Shown here piece by piece: positions 33,175 to 41,195 of a stretch of DNA of 64,000 nucleotides; the stretch's first letter is position 1, and the number at the start of each line of letters is the position of its first letter. The DNA is from an uncultured Acidobacteriia bacterium (GTDB taxonomy: Bacteria; Acidobacteriota; Terriglobia; Bryobacterales; Bryobacteraceae): the NCBI GenBank assembly GCA_903881085.1, contig CAIRSA010000352.1:1-64000 (forward strand). The letters run 5' to 3'. A model generated the notes under the pieces. That model worked only from the letters and a program-made list of their open reading frames with translations, searched no databases and was not told the DNA's origin. A program made the position numbers and the translations under genes.

Positions 33175-33648
33175 TTACGGCAGCGTCGCGATGGGCAGCC
33201 GGCCTCTCGCCGCCCAGCTTGAATAGACCACGCACGTCTCGATGCGCATCACGTCCTTATCGGAGGTGAAATAGGCATCCGCGACATCGCGCAGATGCCG
33301 CGTGTCACGCAGTGCTACATACACAAATACGTCGAAGGGTCCGGTCACCACATGGATCTCTCGCACCTCCACTGCCTTCTTGATACGTCGGACAAACGCC
33401 TCGACAGCGGTCCGGCTATGCCGCCTGAGTTCCACCTGGATGATCGCTTCCATCCTTAGGCCGAGCAGAGCCAGGTCAACGTCGGCGTGAGCCCCCTTCA
33501 GCAGCCCAGTCGCCCGTAAATGCTTCAAGCGCTCGTGACAGGACGATGGCGCCAGCCCCACCGCCGCAGCCAACTCTTTATTCGACAGACGCGCATTCTC
33601 CGTCAGCAGGCGTAGTATTTCGAAGGAGATTCGGTCTATGGGTGTCAT
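33175..33648 (-). CDS. Lrp/AsnC-family transcriptional regulator
   Basis: 157 residues from ATG 33648. N-terminal winged helix (DRISFEILRLLTENARLSNKELAAAVGLAPSSCHERLKHLRATGLL), then the RAM/effector domain (MEAIIQVELRRHSR, VTGPFDVFVYVALRD). It senses an amino acid and regulates neighbouring genes. It diverges from an EamA exporter with 62 bp between the start codons, the classic arrangement for an Lrp protein that controls an amino-acid exporter. The frame stays open further upstream but the family starts at this ATG. Confidence 0.93.
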   Translation of the reverse strand: MTPIDRISFEILRLLTENARLSNKELAAAVGLAPSSCHERLKHLRATGLLKGAHADVDLALLGLRMEAIIQVELRRHSRTAVEAFVRRIKKAVEVREIHVVTGPFDVFVYVALRDTRHLRDVADAYFTSDKDVMRIETCVVYSSWAARGRLPIATLP

Positions 33649-33710
33649 TTCGAGAGTATAACGAATTGAATTCGATTGCGCCGAACAGCGTGGACCGGTA
33701 CGCTGGAACA

Positions 33711-34595
33711 ATGGCAACCACATCACGGATGCGGATTCTTTTGTGCCTGCTGGCGACCTGGCTCATATGGGGATCCACTTACCTGGCGATTAAGTTCGCG
33801 CTGGTGAGCTTGCCGCCCTTCATTCAGATGGGCAGCCGGTTCCTTGTGGCGGGCCTCGCCGTCTTGCTCTGGGCGCGCTGGCAAAAGGCGCCGTGGCCTA
33901 CACAAACTGAGTGGCGTAACGCCGCAATCATTGGTGCGTTGATGATGGTTTGCGGTATGGGCACAACTGCCTTTGCCGAACAAACGATCGCCTCCAGTCT
34001 TGTCGTAGTCTTTGTTGCCTGTGCGCCGATGCTCATGGTGCTGTTCAGCCGGCTGTTTGGCGTGCGGACAGATGCATTCGAATTATCCGGAATCGCCGTC
34101 GGCTTTATCGGCGTTCTGCTGCTGGTGCGTGGACAGGGCTTCTCGGCATCGCCAATTGGATTGGCAGCCATGTGCGTCTCTGTTACTGGTTGGACCGTGG
34201 GCAGCGTTCTGAGCAGGCACCGGTTCCCACTCGCACCAGGAGCCATGGGGTACGCCAGCGAGATGTTGTGCGGCAGCGTTTTATTGTCACTTGTTGCCCT
34301 CATACGTGGTGAGACTCTGCAGTGGCCTCTGCTTCCCTCGGCAGTGTTTGCCTGGGGCTATCTCGTGGTCTTCGGCTCATTGATCGCCTTCAATGCATAC
34401 ATGTTTCTGTTGTCGCAAGTGCGGCCGGCCACGGCGTCCAGCTACACGCTGGTCTGCCCCGTGATTGGTTTGGCGCTTGGTTCCACCCTCGCGGGAGAGA
34501 CGCTGAGCAGGAGTGAGTGGGCGGCCAGTGGTGTGATGCTTTCGGGCGTTGTTCTGGTGCTTTGGGGCGCGAGCCGCCGGCAAGCTCAGAAGTAG
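33711..34595 (+). CDS. EamA/DMT-family transporter (probable metabolite or amino-acid exporter)
   Basis: 294 residues with about ten membrane helices and two EamA repeats. The first helix is LLCLLATWLIWGSTYLAIKFAL, with the WGSxxxAIK motif, followed by GLAVLLWARW, MMVCGMGTTAFAEQTIASSLVVVFVACAPM and the second repeat near LAAMCVSVTGWTVGSVLS. The C-terminus is short and hydrophilic (SRRQAQK). Controlled most likely by the divergent Lrp gene. ATG 33711 is used because the open frame upstream overlaps the Lrp coding region. Confidence 0.93.
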   Translation: MATTSRMRILLCLLATWLIWGSTYLAIKFALVSLPPFIQMGSRFLVAGLAVLLWARWQKAPWPTQTEWRNAAIIGALMMVCGMGTTAFAEQTIASSLVVVFVACAPMLMVLFSRLFGVRTDAFELSGIAVGFIGVLLLVRGQGFSASPIGLAAMCVSVTGWTVGSVLSRHRFPLAPGAMGYASEMLCGSVLLSLVALIRGETLQWPLLPSAVFAWGYLVVFGSLIAFNAYMFLLSQVRPATASSYTLVCPVIGLALGSTLAGETLSRSEWAASGVMLSGVVLVLWGASRRQAQK

Positions 34596-34609
34596 ATATT
34601 CTTTATGGC

Positions 34610-35680
34610 CTATTTGCACCCGGTCAAGCCGCTCATCGAAACAACCCAACATCCGGCGGCCGTGTTCTTGTTCACTTCAACGCCGTTCCAATTGATGGTG
34701 GCTCCAGTCCACGGCCGCGGCAGTTGCACCACGAACTCGCCGACTGCCCGCGAGATCACCAGCAGTTCCTTTGAATCCGGGAAGTATTCTGCTTGAATTC
34801 GTGCCGAGAGCGGCTCTTCGCGCTTGGCAATCTTCGCCGTAGTCTCAATACGCACGCGCTGCTTACCGCGCTGCACCGTCAAAGTAACTTCGCGGTCCTC
34901 ATTCAGCCGCGCGATCAGCTGTTCGTAAGCGTTGTGCTCGTTTACTTCTTTCCCATTCACGGCCAAAATGCGGTCGCCCATCTTCAGCGGCCCCACTGGC
35001 TTTGTGATTTCAAGGTCAGGCGTGTAGGCGAAATTGCCGATCGCCAATGACACCTGCGGCCCCGAACTGATGCGCGTTGTGCCCAGTGCCTGATTCATCA
35101 TTCGCATATCGAATTTCGTAATCTGCAAATAGTAGCACCGCGTGAACGCCTGATTGCCCGTTTCGCAATCCACCTTCGCGGGCATCGGCAGTTGCTCCTG
35201 CTTCTCCACAAATTCAATCGCTTCCTTCTCTGACTTCGCTTCCAACTTCGGAATCAGCGCCCCGTTGCCTGAGAAAATCTTGTTTGTCGCGATGGCCAGC
35301 TTCACATCGCCTCCCATCCACGCCGCCGCTGCCCATACGTCAGGCAGGCGCGAAACGCCAAACGTAACAAACTGCGATTCGCCTAATAAGTACACGCGGC
35401 TGAAGTTCACGTTGGTGCGCTTGGCGGCGTCGCTCAGCATCACTTCCACCATCTTGATGCCCAGATCGCTCAACGCGTCCACTTGTGGAGCCAGCGTCAT
35501 CCAATCGGCGGGAACAGCCCAGCGCTCTGGTTTGGAATCGAGAATGACAGCCACCGGCGCATTGGGCGGCGCCTTCGAATAGCGATAAACATATTCTTTG
35601 CCAAGTGCAGAAACCTTGGCTTCCTGCAGCGTTTCCGCTGAGGCTGAAATTGCGAATGCGAGCAGAAGAAGGAGTCTCAT
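34610..35680 (-). CDS. Exported PDZ-domain protein of unknown function
   Basis: 356 residues with a signal peptide (MRLLLLLAFAISASAE). The middle contains the segments PVAVILDSKPERWAVP and FSRVYLLGESQFVTFGVSRLPDVWAAAAWMGGD, resembling an esterase-like alpha/beta fold without a clear catalytic triad. A PDZ domain is recognisable at about 235-285 (PVGPLKMGDRILAVNGKEVNEHNAYEQLI). The last part is beta-rich and holds one Cys pair (GCWVVSMSGLTGC). Its start overlaps the stop of the 100-residue gene upstream, so the two are probably one operon. No known family name. Confidence 0.7.
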   Translation of the reverse strand: MRLLLLLAFAISASAETLQEAKVSALGKEYVYRYSKAPPNAPVAVILDSKPERWAVPADWMTLAPQVDALSDLGIKMVEVMLSDAAKRTNVNFSRVYLLGESQFVTFGVSRLPDVWAAAAWMGGDVKLAIATNKIFSGNGALIPKLEAKSEKEAIEFVEKQEQLPMPAKVDCETGNQAFTRCYYLQITKFDMRMMNQALGTTRISSGPQVSLAIGNFAYTPDLEITKPVGPLKMGDRILAVNGKEVNEHNAYEQLIARLNEDREVTLTVQRGKQRVRIETTAKIAKREEPLSARIQAEYFPDSKELLVISRAVGEFVVQLPRPWTGATINWNGVEVNKNTAAGCWVVSMSGLTGCK

Positions 35681-35982
35681 TAGGCGCGTTTCATGCGGCT
35701 TCGGATCCGCTTCACCACTTTTTCAATCTCATCCAGCTTTTTCAAATTGTCGAGCGAAAGAATATAGCGGTCGCTCTTCTCCAGCCCGATTCGCAGCTCC
35801 TCGGATAGGCGCATCAGTTCGGTCGCGTCTTTCAACGATTTTTCGTGATCCGCCTTCAGCAAGCCCTCCTTCTGTTGGTTGAGCGTGGGGATGCGATTGA
35901 TCTCGTCCTGCTCAGCCGATCGCGTTTGGGCAAAGAAAATCGCACTGGCCAGCAGTGCGAGCGGAAGGATACTGGCTCTCAT
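35680..35982 (-). CDS. Small exported helical protein
   Basis: 100 residues with a signal peptide (MRASILPLALLASAIFFAQT) and a mature part that is almost entirely charged helix, probably coiled-coil (KEGLLKADHEKSLKDATELM, LKKLDEIEKVVKRIRSRMK). It overlaps the PDZ-protein gene by one base (TAATG). A periplasmic partner of that protein is plausible. No family recognised. Confidence 0.65.
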   Translation of the reverse strand: MRASILPLALLASAIFFAQTRSAEQDEINRIPTLNQQKEGLLKADHEKSLKDATELMRLSEELRIGLEKSDRYILSLDNLKKLDEIEKVVKRIRSRMKRA

Positions 35983-36002
35983 ATTGTTATCATAGACTCA
36001 TA

Positions 36003-37307
36003 ATGACGGAAGTGAATCTCGGCCTCATCGGCCTGGGTAACGTTGGCTCAGGCACACTGGCCATCCTGGCGGAAAACGCCGCCCAAATATCGCAGAAATT
36101 AGGGTTTGATCTCAAACTGAAAATCGTATGCAGCCGCTCAGTTGCGTCGAAAGAGTTGCCCGCGGTCTTCGCGGAGATTGAGCGGACCACGGATTGGCGC
36201 AGGGTCGTCTCGCATCCGGAAGTGGACATCGTCGCCGAATTGGTTGGCGGGACCACTATCGCCAGCGAGATTCTTGAGACGGCATTTGCCAACAAGAAAT
36301 CGGTGGTAACTGCGAACAAAGAGTTGATGGCGCTTCGTGGCGCGGAACTGTGGGACAAGGCCATTGCATGCGGCGCAAACCTCGCGATGGAAGCCAGCGT
36401 GGCCGGCGGAATCCCGATCCATTCCGTGTTGCGCGAAGGTATCTCGGGCGATCGCGTGTCCGCGCTGTTGGGCATTCTGAACGGCACCAGTAACTACATT
36501 CTGACCGAGATCGAACAGCACGGTACGGAGTTCGATGTCGTCCTGGCCGAAGCGCAGCGCTTGGGCTACGCCGAGGCAGACCCGAGTGCCGACATCGATG
36601 GCTTTGACGCGCGCTCGAAGCTGGCGATTCTTTCCGCCCTGGCATTTGGTGAACGCATCACGCCGTCCGACATCTTCACCGAAGGCATCCGCCGCATTAC
36701 GCCGTTTGATTTCCAATATGCCGACCGCCTGGGCCATACAATTCGTCTGGTCTGCGGCGCGCGCCAGACTCCAGACGGTCTGATCCTCTCAGTGCGGCCT
36801 GCGCTGATTCCCAAAGCCACCATTCTCGCCAGCGTGCAAGGCGCCTACAATGCGGTTTGGGTGCGTGGACATTATGGTGCCGATACGTTTTATTACGGCC
36901 GCGGCGCTGGCCCCTCGCCCACGGGCGTAGCCGTCGTAAGTGACCTGATGCGCGTTGCGCGCGAGATTCGCAGCGGCAGTCCACAGCGCGTATCGCCCTT
37001 CGCGCATGAGCGGTTGGGTGAATACAAACCCATATCGGTAACGCTACAAAAGCGCGCCTACTATCTGCGCTTCCGCGTTGACGACTGTCCGGGCATCATC
37101 GCCTCACTGGCCCGCATCCTGGCCGAGAAGCACATCAGCCTCGATGCGGTTTTGCAACTGCCCTGCGATACGAAACGCAATCTGCCGTTCGTGATCACGG
37201 TGGAGCCGACTACGGAGCAATCGATCCGCGATGCCGTGGTCGAAATGTCGAAACTGGAATTTCTGGTGGAGCCCCCGTTGGCGCTGCCCATGGAGACCTC
37301 ACTATGA
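36003..37307 (+). CDS. hom: Homoserine dehydrogenase
   Basis: 434 residues. NAD(P)-binding motif LGLIGLGNVGSGTL at the N-terminus; the homoserine dehydrogenase core with VVTANKELMA (catalytic Lys), EASVAGGIPIH, ILNGTSNYILTEIE and GYAEADPSADIDGFDARSKLAIL. An ACT domain covers about the last 75 residues (AYYLRFRVDDCPGIIASLARILAEKHI), suited to allosteric inhibition by threonine. It converts aspartate semialdehyde to homoserine for threonine and methionine synthesis. ATG 36003 lies nine bases after a TATCAT box (35988-35993), suggesting a nearly leaderless transcript. The methyltransferase start overlaps its stop (ATGA). Confidence 0.96.
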   Translation: MTEVNLGLIGLGNVGSGTLAILAENAAQISQKLGFDLKLKIVCSRSVASKELPAVFAEIERTTDWRRVVSHPEVDIVAELVGGTTIASEILETAFANKKSVVTANKELMALRGAELWDKAIACGANLAMEASVAGGIPIHSVLREGISGDRVSALLGILNGTSNYILTEIEQHGTEFDVVLAEAQRLGYAEADPSADIDGFDARSKLAILSALAFGERITPSDIFTEGIRRITPFDFQYADRLGHTIRLVCGARQTPDGLILSVRPALIPKATILASVQGAYNAVWVRGHYGADTFYYGRGAGPSPTGVAVVSDLMRVAREIRSGSPQRVSPFAHERLGEYKPISVTLQKRAYYLRFRVDDCPGIIASLARILAEKHISLDAVLQLPCDTKRNLPFVITVEPTTEQSIRDAVVEMSKLEFLVEPPLALPMETSL

Positions 37308-37966
37308 AACGTTACCTGAGCATTTTGCTGTTCGCTTCGGCCGCCTTCGCGCAGGTTGCAAAGGAAGCCAACACAACTTATCAGACAGAGCAGGGCCGCT
37401 CGACCGTTGCCGCGGGCCTCGATGGCCCGGAGCGCGATTCGCGCCAGAAGCCAAAGGAACTGATCGCCGCCCTCGGCATCACGAAAAGCATGACTGTGGC
37501 TGACGTTGGCACCGGCGTGGGCTACATGCTTCCCTACCTTTCCGCCGCCGCCAGTTCGGTGATTGCCGAAGACATCTTCCCTGATTTTCTTGCCAAAGCC
37601 AAGGAAAAGGCCAAATCCGCGAACCTCAAAAACGTGCTCTTCGTGCATGGCCAGGAAGACAATCCGAAACTGGGCAAGGGCGTGGATCTGGTGCTGATTC
37701 TCGATGTGTATCATCACTTCGATTTCCCCGACAAGATGCTCAGCAATCTCGCCGCATCGTTGAACCCCGGCGGGCGGGTGGCGATTGTCGATTACTATAA
37801 GCGCAAGGGCGCGATGGGCGGCAAGGATTCCACTCGCGCACTGACCCACATTCGCCTGGATGAGGCTGACGTGGTGAAAGAGATCGAGGGGTTCGGTTAC
37901 AAGCTGGTTTCGTCAAAGCCATTTCTGCCTGACGTGCAATATCTCGCTATTTTTGAGAAGAAGTAG
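37304..37966 (+). CDS. SAM-dependent methyltransferase with signal peptide
   Basis: 220 residues. An N-terminal signal (MKRYLSILLFASAAFAQ) is followed by a class I methyltransferase domain: VADVGTGVGYMLPYL (SAM-binding motif I), VIAEDIF, VDLVLILDVYHHF and LNPGGRVAIVDYY. Similar secreted methyltransferases occur in Acidobacteria, but the substrate is unknown. Translationally coupled to hom by ATGA. Its 3' end overlaps by 20 bp with the convergent glycosyltransferase gene. Confidence 0.85.
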   Translation: MKRYLSILLFASAAFAQVAKEANTTYQTEQGRSTVAAGLDGPERDSRQKPKELIAALGITKSMTVADVGTGVGYMLPYLSAAASSVIAEDIFPDFLAKAKEKAKSANLKNVLFVHGQEDNPKLGKGVDLVLILDVYHHFDFPDKMLSNLAASLNPGGRVAIVDYYKRKGAMGGKDSTRALTHIRLDEADVVKEIEGFGYKLVSSKPFLPDVQYLAIFEKK

Positions 37967-39626
37967 GCTTCCGCAAGTCGTAAACGTAAATGGAGTAGCC
38001 CACCTTAGCGGTGGGCTTCAATTCCCGCAGCCACGCGAAGGACTCTGGCGGCACATACACGCCTTGCAGCACCGTAGCGCTTACCGCCAGTACACATGTT
38101 TCGGATAGCTTATTTTTGTCTGGAACCTGAAGTAGTTCATCCACGCCGATTTTGTAATAGGCAGTATCGGCAGTCCCCAGAGCACAAAAACACACCTTGT
38201 CGATCCCGTGCGAATCCATGTATACCTTCAGCTTCTTGAGGTCCTGTCCCCAGTCGATGTTGGAATCCACCAGATACTTCGGCCCGTTTCCAGGGCCGCC
38301 GACCAGTACATTGAAGAACGCCAGGTAGTGGGGATAAATCGAAAGCGATTCAATGGCAAGTGCCAACGCGAGCGCGCCGACCCATAGAAGGCGCATGGAC
38401 GCGATCATGCTGCTTACAAGCAGAAACAGGAACGGATACAGCGGTAGTAAGTGCCGCTCCCCGGTATTGATATGCGTACTTAAGCAGAAAGGCAGATACG
38501 CCACAATCGGAACCAGCAGCATCCATTGCAGGCGAATGGGCCGGGCTCTTGAATAGACTGCCATACCGATCGCCAACAAGATAGCCAGCAAGGTCGCAAC
38601 GGGTGTCTTTACAAAGAACGCGACAGGAAAGTAATACCACCAGCCGCTCGTCGAATGCATGCCCCATAAATAGGCGTCATGACCTTCTTCGTTGTGCTCA
38701 GCCAGCCGCATCAGACCGCTAACCAGTGGATTCGGCCGCATGCCGGTGTGTGACCCTATCCAATAGGCCACGCGGCCGGGCGCTGTTGCCTTGTTAACAG
38801 TATCACGCAACAGCACTGTTTCCGGGTGCGCCAACCGTTGCGAGTGCGTCATGGGAATCAGCGCCTTTGCCTCTGGCCCGTAACAAAGCGCCAGCGCCAG
38901 AGATGCCGTTACGCATACGGCGGCCAGCGAATAGACTAGTCTTGCGAATCCTCGCCAGTGCAGCAGATACAAAACCAGCAGGGCAGGGAACAGAAAGATC
39001 GCGGAAAACTTGGTCGCGCAGGCCAGTCCGGCAAGCGCTCCAGTCAGCACCATGCGCCACCAACGAGGGCTCTCCAGATAGCCGATCCATGCGATTACGG
39101 TAAGAAAGCTCAGCAGTGTGAGCAGCATGTCGTTCTTCAAATACCGGCCATACGCGATCACGTTAGGGTCAAGACTGAATAGCGCCATGGCAAGCAACGC
39201 AACGCGCGCGCCCAGGCGGCGCTCACTCCACAACGCGATCGACACCGCCAAAATGACAGTCCATAGAATCGCCGTAGATCGCGCGGCCAATAGAATGGTA
39301 TCCGCAGGCACTGCGTTGTGATAAAGAAACGCCCCGCCGAACTCCATGTCTTTGTGTTCACGCCACGAGGGATCATCAGTCGGCAGACTCGCCCCTAGAG
39401 CCATCAGCGGCAACGCCGCCAGGACCTTCGCTAGCGGAGGATGTTCCGGCTGGATGCTGTACTGGCCGGTCTTGAGAAATGCATATCCGCCTGAGAGTTC
39501 AATGGCTTCGTCGAAGGTCTGCGTCTCGCCACGAATGGAAAGAAACTGTACGCTTGCCAGCAGAAGCGCGAGTAACGATACGCCCGCGTAAAAGTATCGC
39601 GGACGGGGCGGCGTGCTGTCTGGCAT
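37947..39626 (-). CDS. Glycosyltransferase family 39-type integral membrane protein (PMT/ArnT-like)
   Basis: 559 residues with about 11 membrane helices. The catalytic-loop region reads GETQTFDEAIELSGGYAFLKTGQYSIQPEHPPLAKVL, with the Asp-Glu of GT39/PMT enzymes. The C-terminal part has YLVDSNIDWGQDLKKLKVYMDSHG, typical of this acidobacterial subgroup. Such enzymes transfer sugar from polyprenyl phosphate to lipid or protein at the outer face of the membrane. The 3' end overlaps the methyltransferase gene by 20 bp. Confidence 0.87.
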   Translation of the reverse strand: MPDSTPPRPRYFYAGVSLLALLLASVQFLSIRGETQTFDEAIELSGGYAFLKTGQYSIQPEHPPLAKVLAALPLMALGASLPTDDPSWREHKDMEFGGAFLYHNAVPADTILLAARSTAILWTVILAVSIALWSERRLGARVALLAMALFSLDPNVIAYGRYLKNDMLLTLLSFLTVIAWIGYLESPRWWRMVLTGALAGLACATKFSAIFLFPALLVLYLLHWRGFARLVYSLAAVCVTASLALALCYGPEAKALIPMTHSQRLAHPETVLLRDTVNKATAPGRVAYWIGSHTGMRPNPLVSGLMRLAEHNEEGHDAYLWGMHSTSGWWYYFPVAFFVKTPVATLLAILLAIGMAVYSRARPIRLQWMLLVPIVAYLPFCLSTHINTGERHLLPLYPFLFLLVSSMIASMRLLWVGALALALAIESLSIYPHYLAFFNVLVGGPGNGPKYLVDSNIDWGQDLKKLKVYMDSHGIDKVCFCALGTADTAYYKIGVDELLQVPDKNKLSETCVLAVSATVLQGVYVPPESFAWLRELKPTAKVGYSIYVYDLRKPTSSQK

Positions 39627-39713
39627 TATCGCATCGTAGCATCAAAGCAAACCCTCAATAAAGCAGGCCATTCTGCGCTATCATCAAACTTTGCAAGGAC
39701 TCCGATTCCGACC

Positions 39714-41144
39714 ATGATCCCAGCGGTGATTGCGGCGGCCGGCCGCGGCTCTCGCGCCTACCCCAAGACCTCTCGAATGCCCAAAGTTCTGCTGGAATTC
39801 AGCGGCAAATCGCTGATCGCCCGCAACATCGAATTGTTGCGCGATCAGATGGGCATCACCGATATCACCATAATCGATGGCTATCTGAAAGAGCAGATCC
39901 GCGCGGCGTTGGGCGACGGGTCTCGCTTGGGCGTGAAGCTGCGGTATGTAACCTGCCCCGAACCTGACAAAGGTCTTGCCGTTGGTCTTCTCTCCGTTCG
40001 AGACTTGATGAACAACGGACCGTTTGTGCTGTTGCTGGGCGACGAATTATACTTGAATACCAACCATCGCGACCTGCGCCCCGATGGTTCCGCGGTTTGT
40101 GGTCTGATGCACGTCGACGATCTTCACTTAATCAAGAAGAACTATAGTGTCGACATTCATGATGGCGCCATCTGCCAATTGATTGAGAAGCCGGAGACCG
40201 TGCCCAACGATTTGCTCGGTTGCGGCACGTTCGTCTTCACGCCAGAGATTTTCGCGGCCATCGACGCCACGCCGCCCTCGGCGCGTTCAGGCCGTGTGGA
40301 ATTGATCGACGCCATTGACCGGCTGGCCCGCTCCGGCCCCGTCGTCAAGCCTTTCATGCTGGAGGGCTCGTACTTCAACATCAACTCCATTGACGACTAC
40401 AACTACGCCCAGTTCCGTTTTCGCGAGGCCGATTTTGCCAGCCGCCGCATCAGCATTGTGATCCCAGCCTACAACGAAGAATCGTCGATCGCCCATGTGG
40501 TGCGCGACTTTCTGCCGCATGCCGCGGAGGTTCTGGTTGTGAACAACTCATCGCGCGATCGCACGGCCGAAGTTGCGGCAGCAGCCGGGGCCCGCGTCGT
40601 CAACGTCAGCCTGACCGGTTACGGCGATACGATCCGCCACGGGTTGGACGTAGCGATCGGAGACATCCTCGTGGTGGTGGAAGCGGACTTTTCCTTCCGT
40701 GCCCGCGATCTGAGCAAACTGCTGGAATACCTGAAAGACGCCGATATGGTGATCGGCACCCGCACCACGCGCGAACTGGTAGAGCAGGGAACCAACATGC
40801 GCGGCCCGGTGCGCTGGGGTAATGTGCTTGTGGCGAAGATGGTGGAGGTGATGTGGTGGGGCCAGCAGCCGCGCTTCACTGATGTGGGCTGCACTTACCG
40901 TGTATTGTGGCGCGAGACCTATCGGGCCATCCGGCCGCTGCTTCACGGCGTTGGGCCCGAGCTGTCGCCTGAGATGATGATCGCCGCGCTGCGCGCCCGC
41001 AAACGGATCATTGAGGTGCCGGTCTCGTATCATCGCCGCATCGGTGGTGAGTCGAAACACTCGGCCAATTATTACCGTATCTCCCGCACAGCCCTGCGTA
41101 TGCTGAAGACGATTTTCCGGCACTTTTTCTCCTCCGACGCATAG
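39714..41144 (+). CDS. Fusion of a nucleotidyltransferase and a family 2 glycosyltransferase
   Basis: 476 residues. Residues about 1-235 are a sugar-1-phosphate nucleotidyltransferase-type domain (IPAVIAAAGRGSRAYPKTSRMPKVLLE with the G-rich loop and Lys, LLLGDELY with the metal-binding Asp, GSYFNINSIDDY). Residues about 243-470 are a dolichyl-phosphate-mannose synthase-type GT2 domain (SIVIPAYNEESSIAHVV, VVVEADFSFRARD as the D-x-D-like site, TDVGCTYRVLW, EVPVSYHRRIGGESKHS). One protein would thus both activate a sugar and transfer it, probably to a lipid carrier. It follows the GT39-type gene, which could use that lipid-linked sugar, pointing to one glycosylation module. Confidence 0.88.
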   Translation: MIPAVIAAAGRGSRAYPKTSRMPKVLLEFSGKSLIARNIELLRDQMGITDITIIDGYLKEQIRAALGDGSRLGVKLRYVTCPEPDKGLAVGLLSVRDLMNNGPFVLLLGDELYLNTNHRDLRPDGSAVCGLMHVDDLHLIKKNYSVDIHDGAICQLIEKPETVPNDLLGCGTFVFTPEIFAAIDATPPSARSGRVELIDAIDRLARSGPVVKPFMLEGSYFNINSIDDYNYAQFRFREADFASRRISIVIPAYNEESSIAHVVRDFLPHAAEVLVVNNSSRDRTAEVAAAAGARVVNVSLTGYGDTIRHGLDVAIGDILVVVEADFSFRARDLSKLLEYLKDADMVIGTRTTRELVEQGTNMRGPVRWGNVLVAKMVEVMWWGQQPRFTDVGCTYRVLWRETYRAIRPLLHGVGPELSPEMMIAALRARKRIIEVPVSYHRRIGGESKHSANYYRISRTALRMLKTIFRHFFSSDA

Positions 41145-41159
41145 TCGCCGACGGCCCCT

Positions 41160-41188
41160 TTGTATTCCCGCGTCGCGGAGTATAGAAT
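41160..41188 (+). promoter_or_regulatory. Promoter of TonB receptor 3, giving a leaderless transcript
   Basis: TTGTAT (41160-41165), 17-base spacer, TAGAAT (41183-41188). The start codon at 41196 is seven bases beyond the -10 box, about where transcription would begin. Confidence 0.5.
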
Positions 41189-41195
41189 AACCCCA

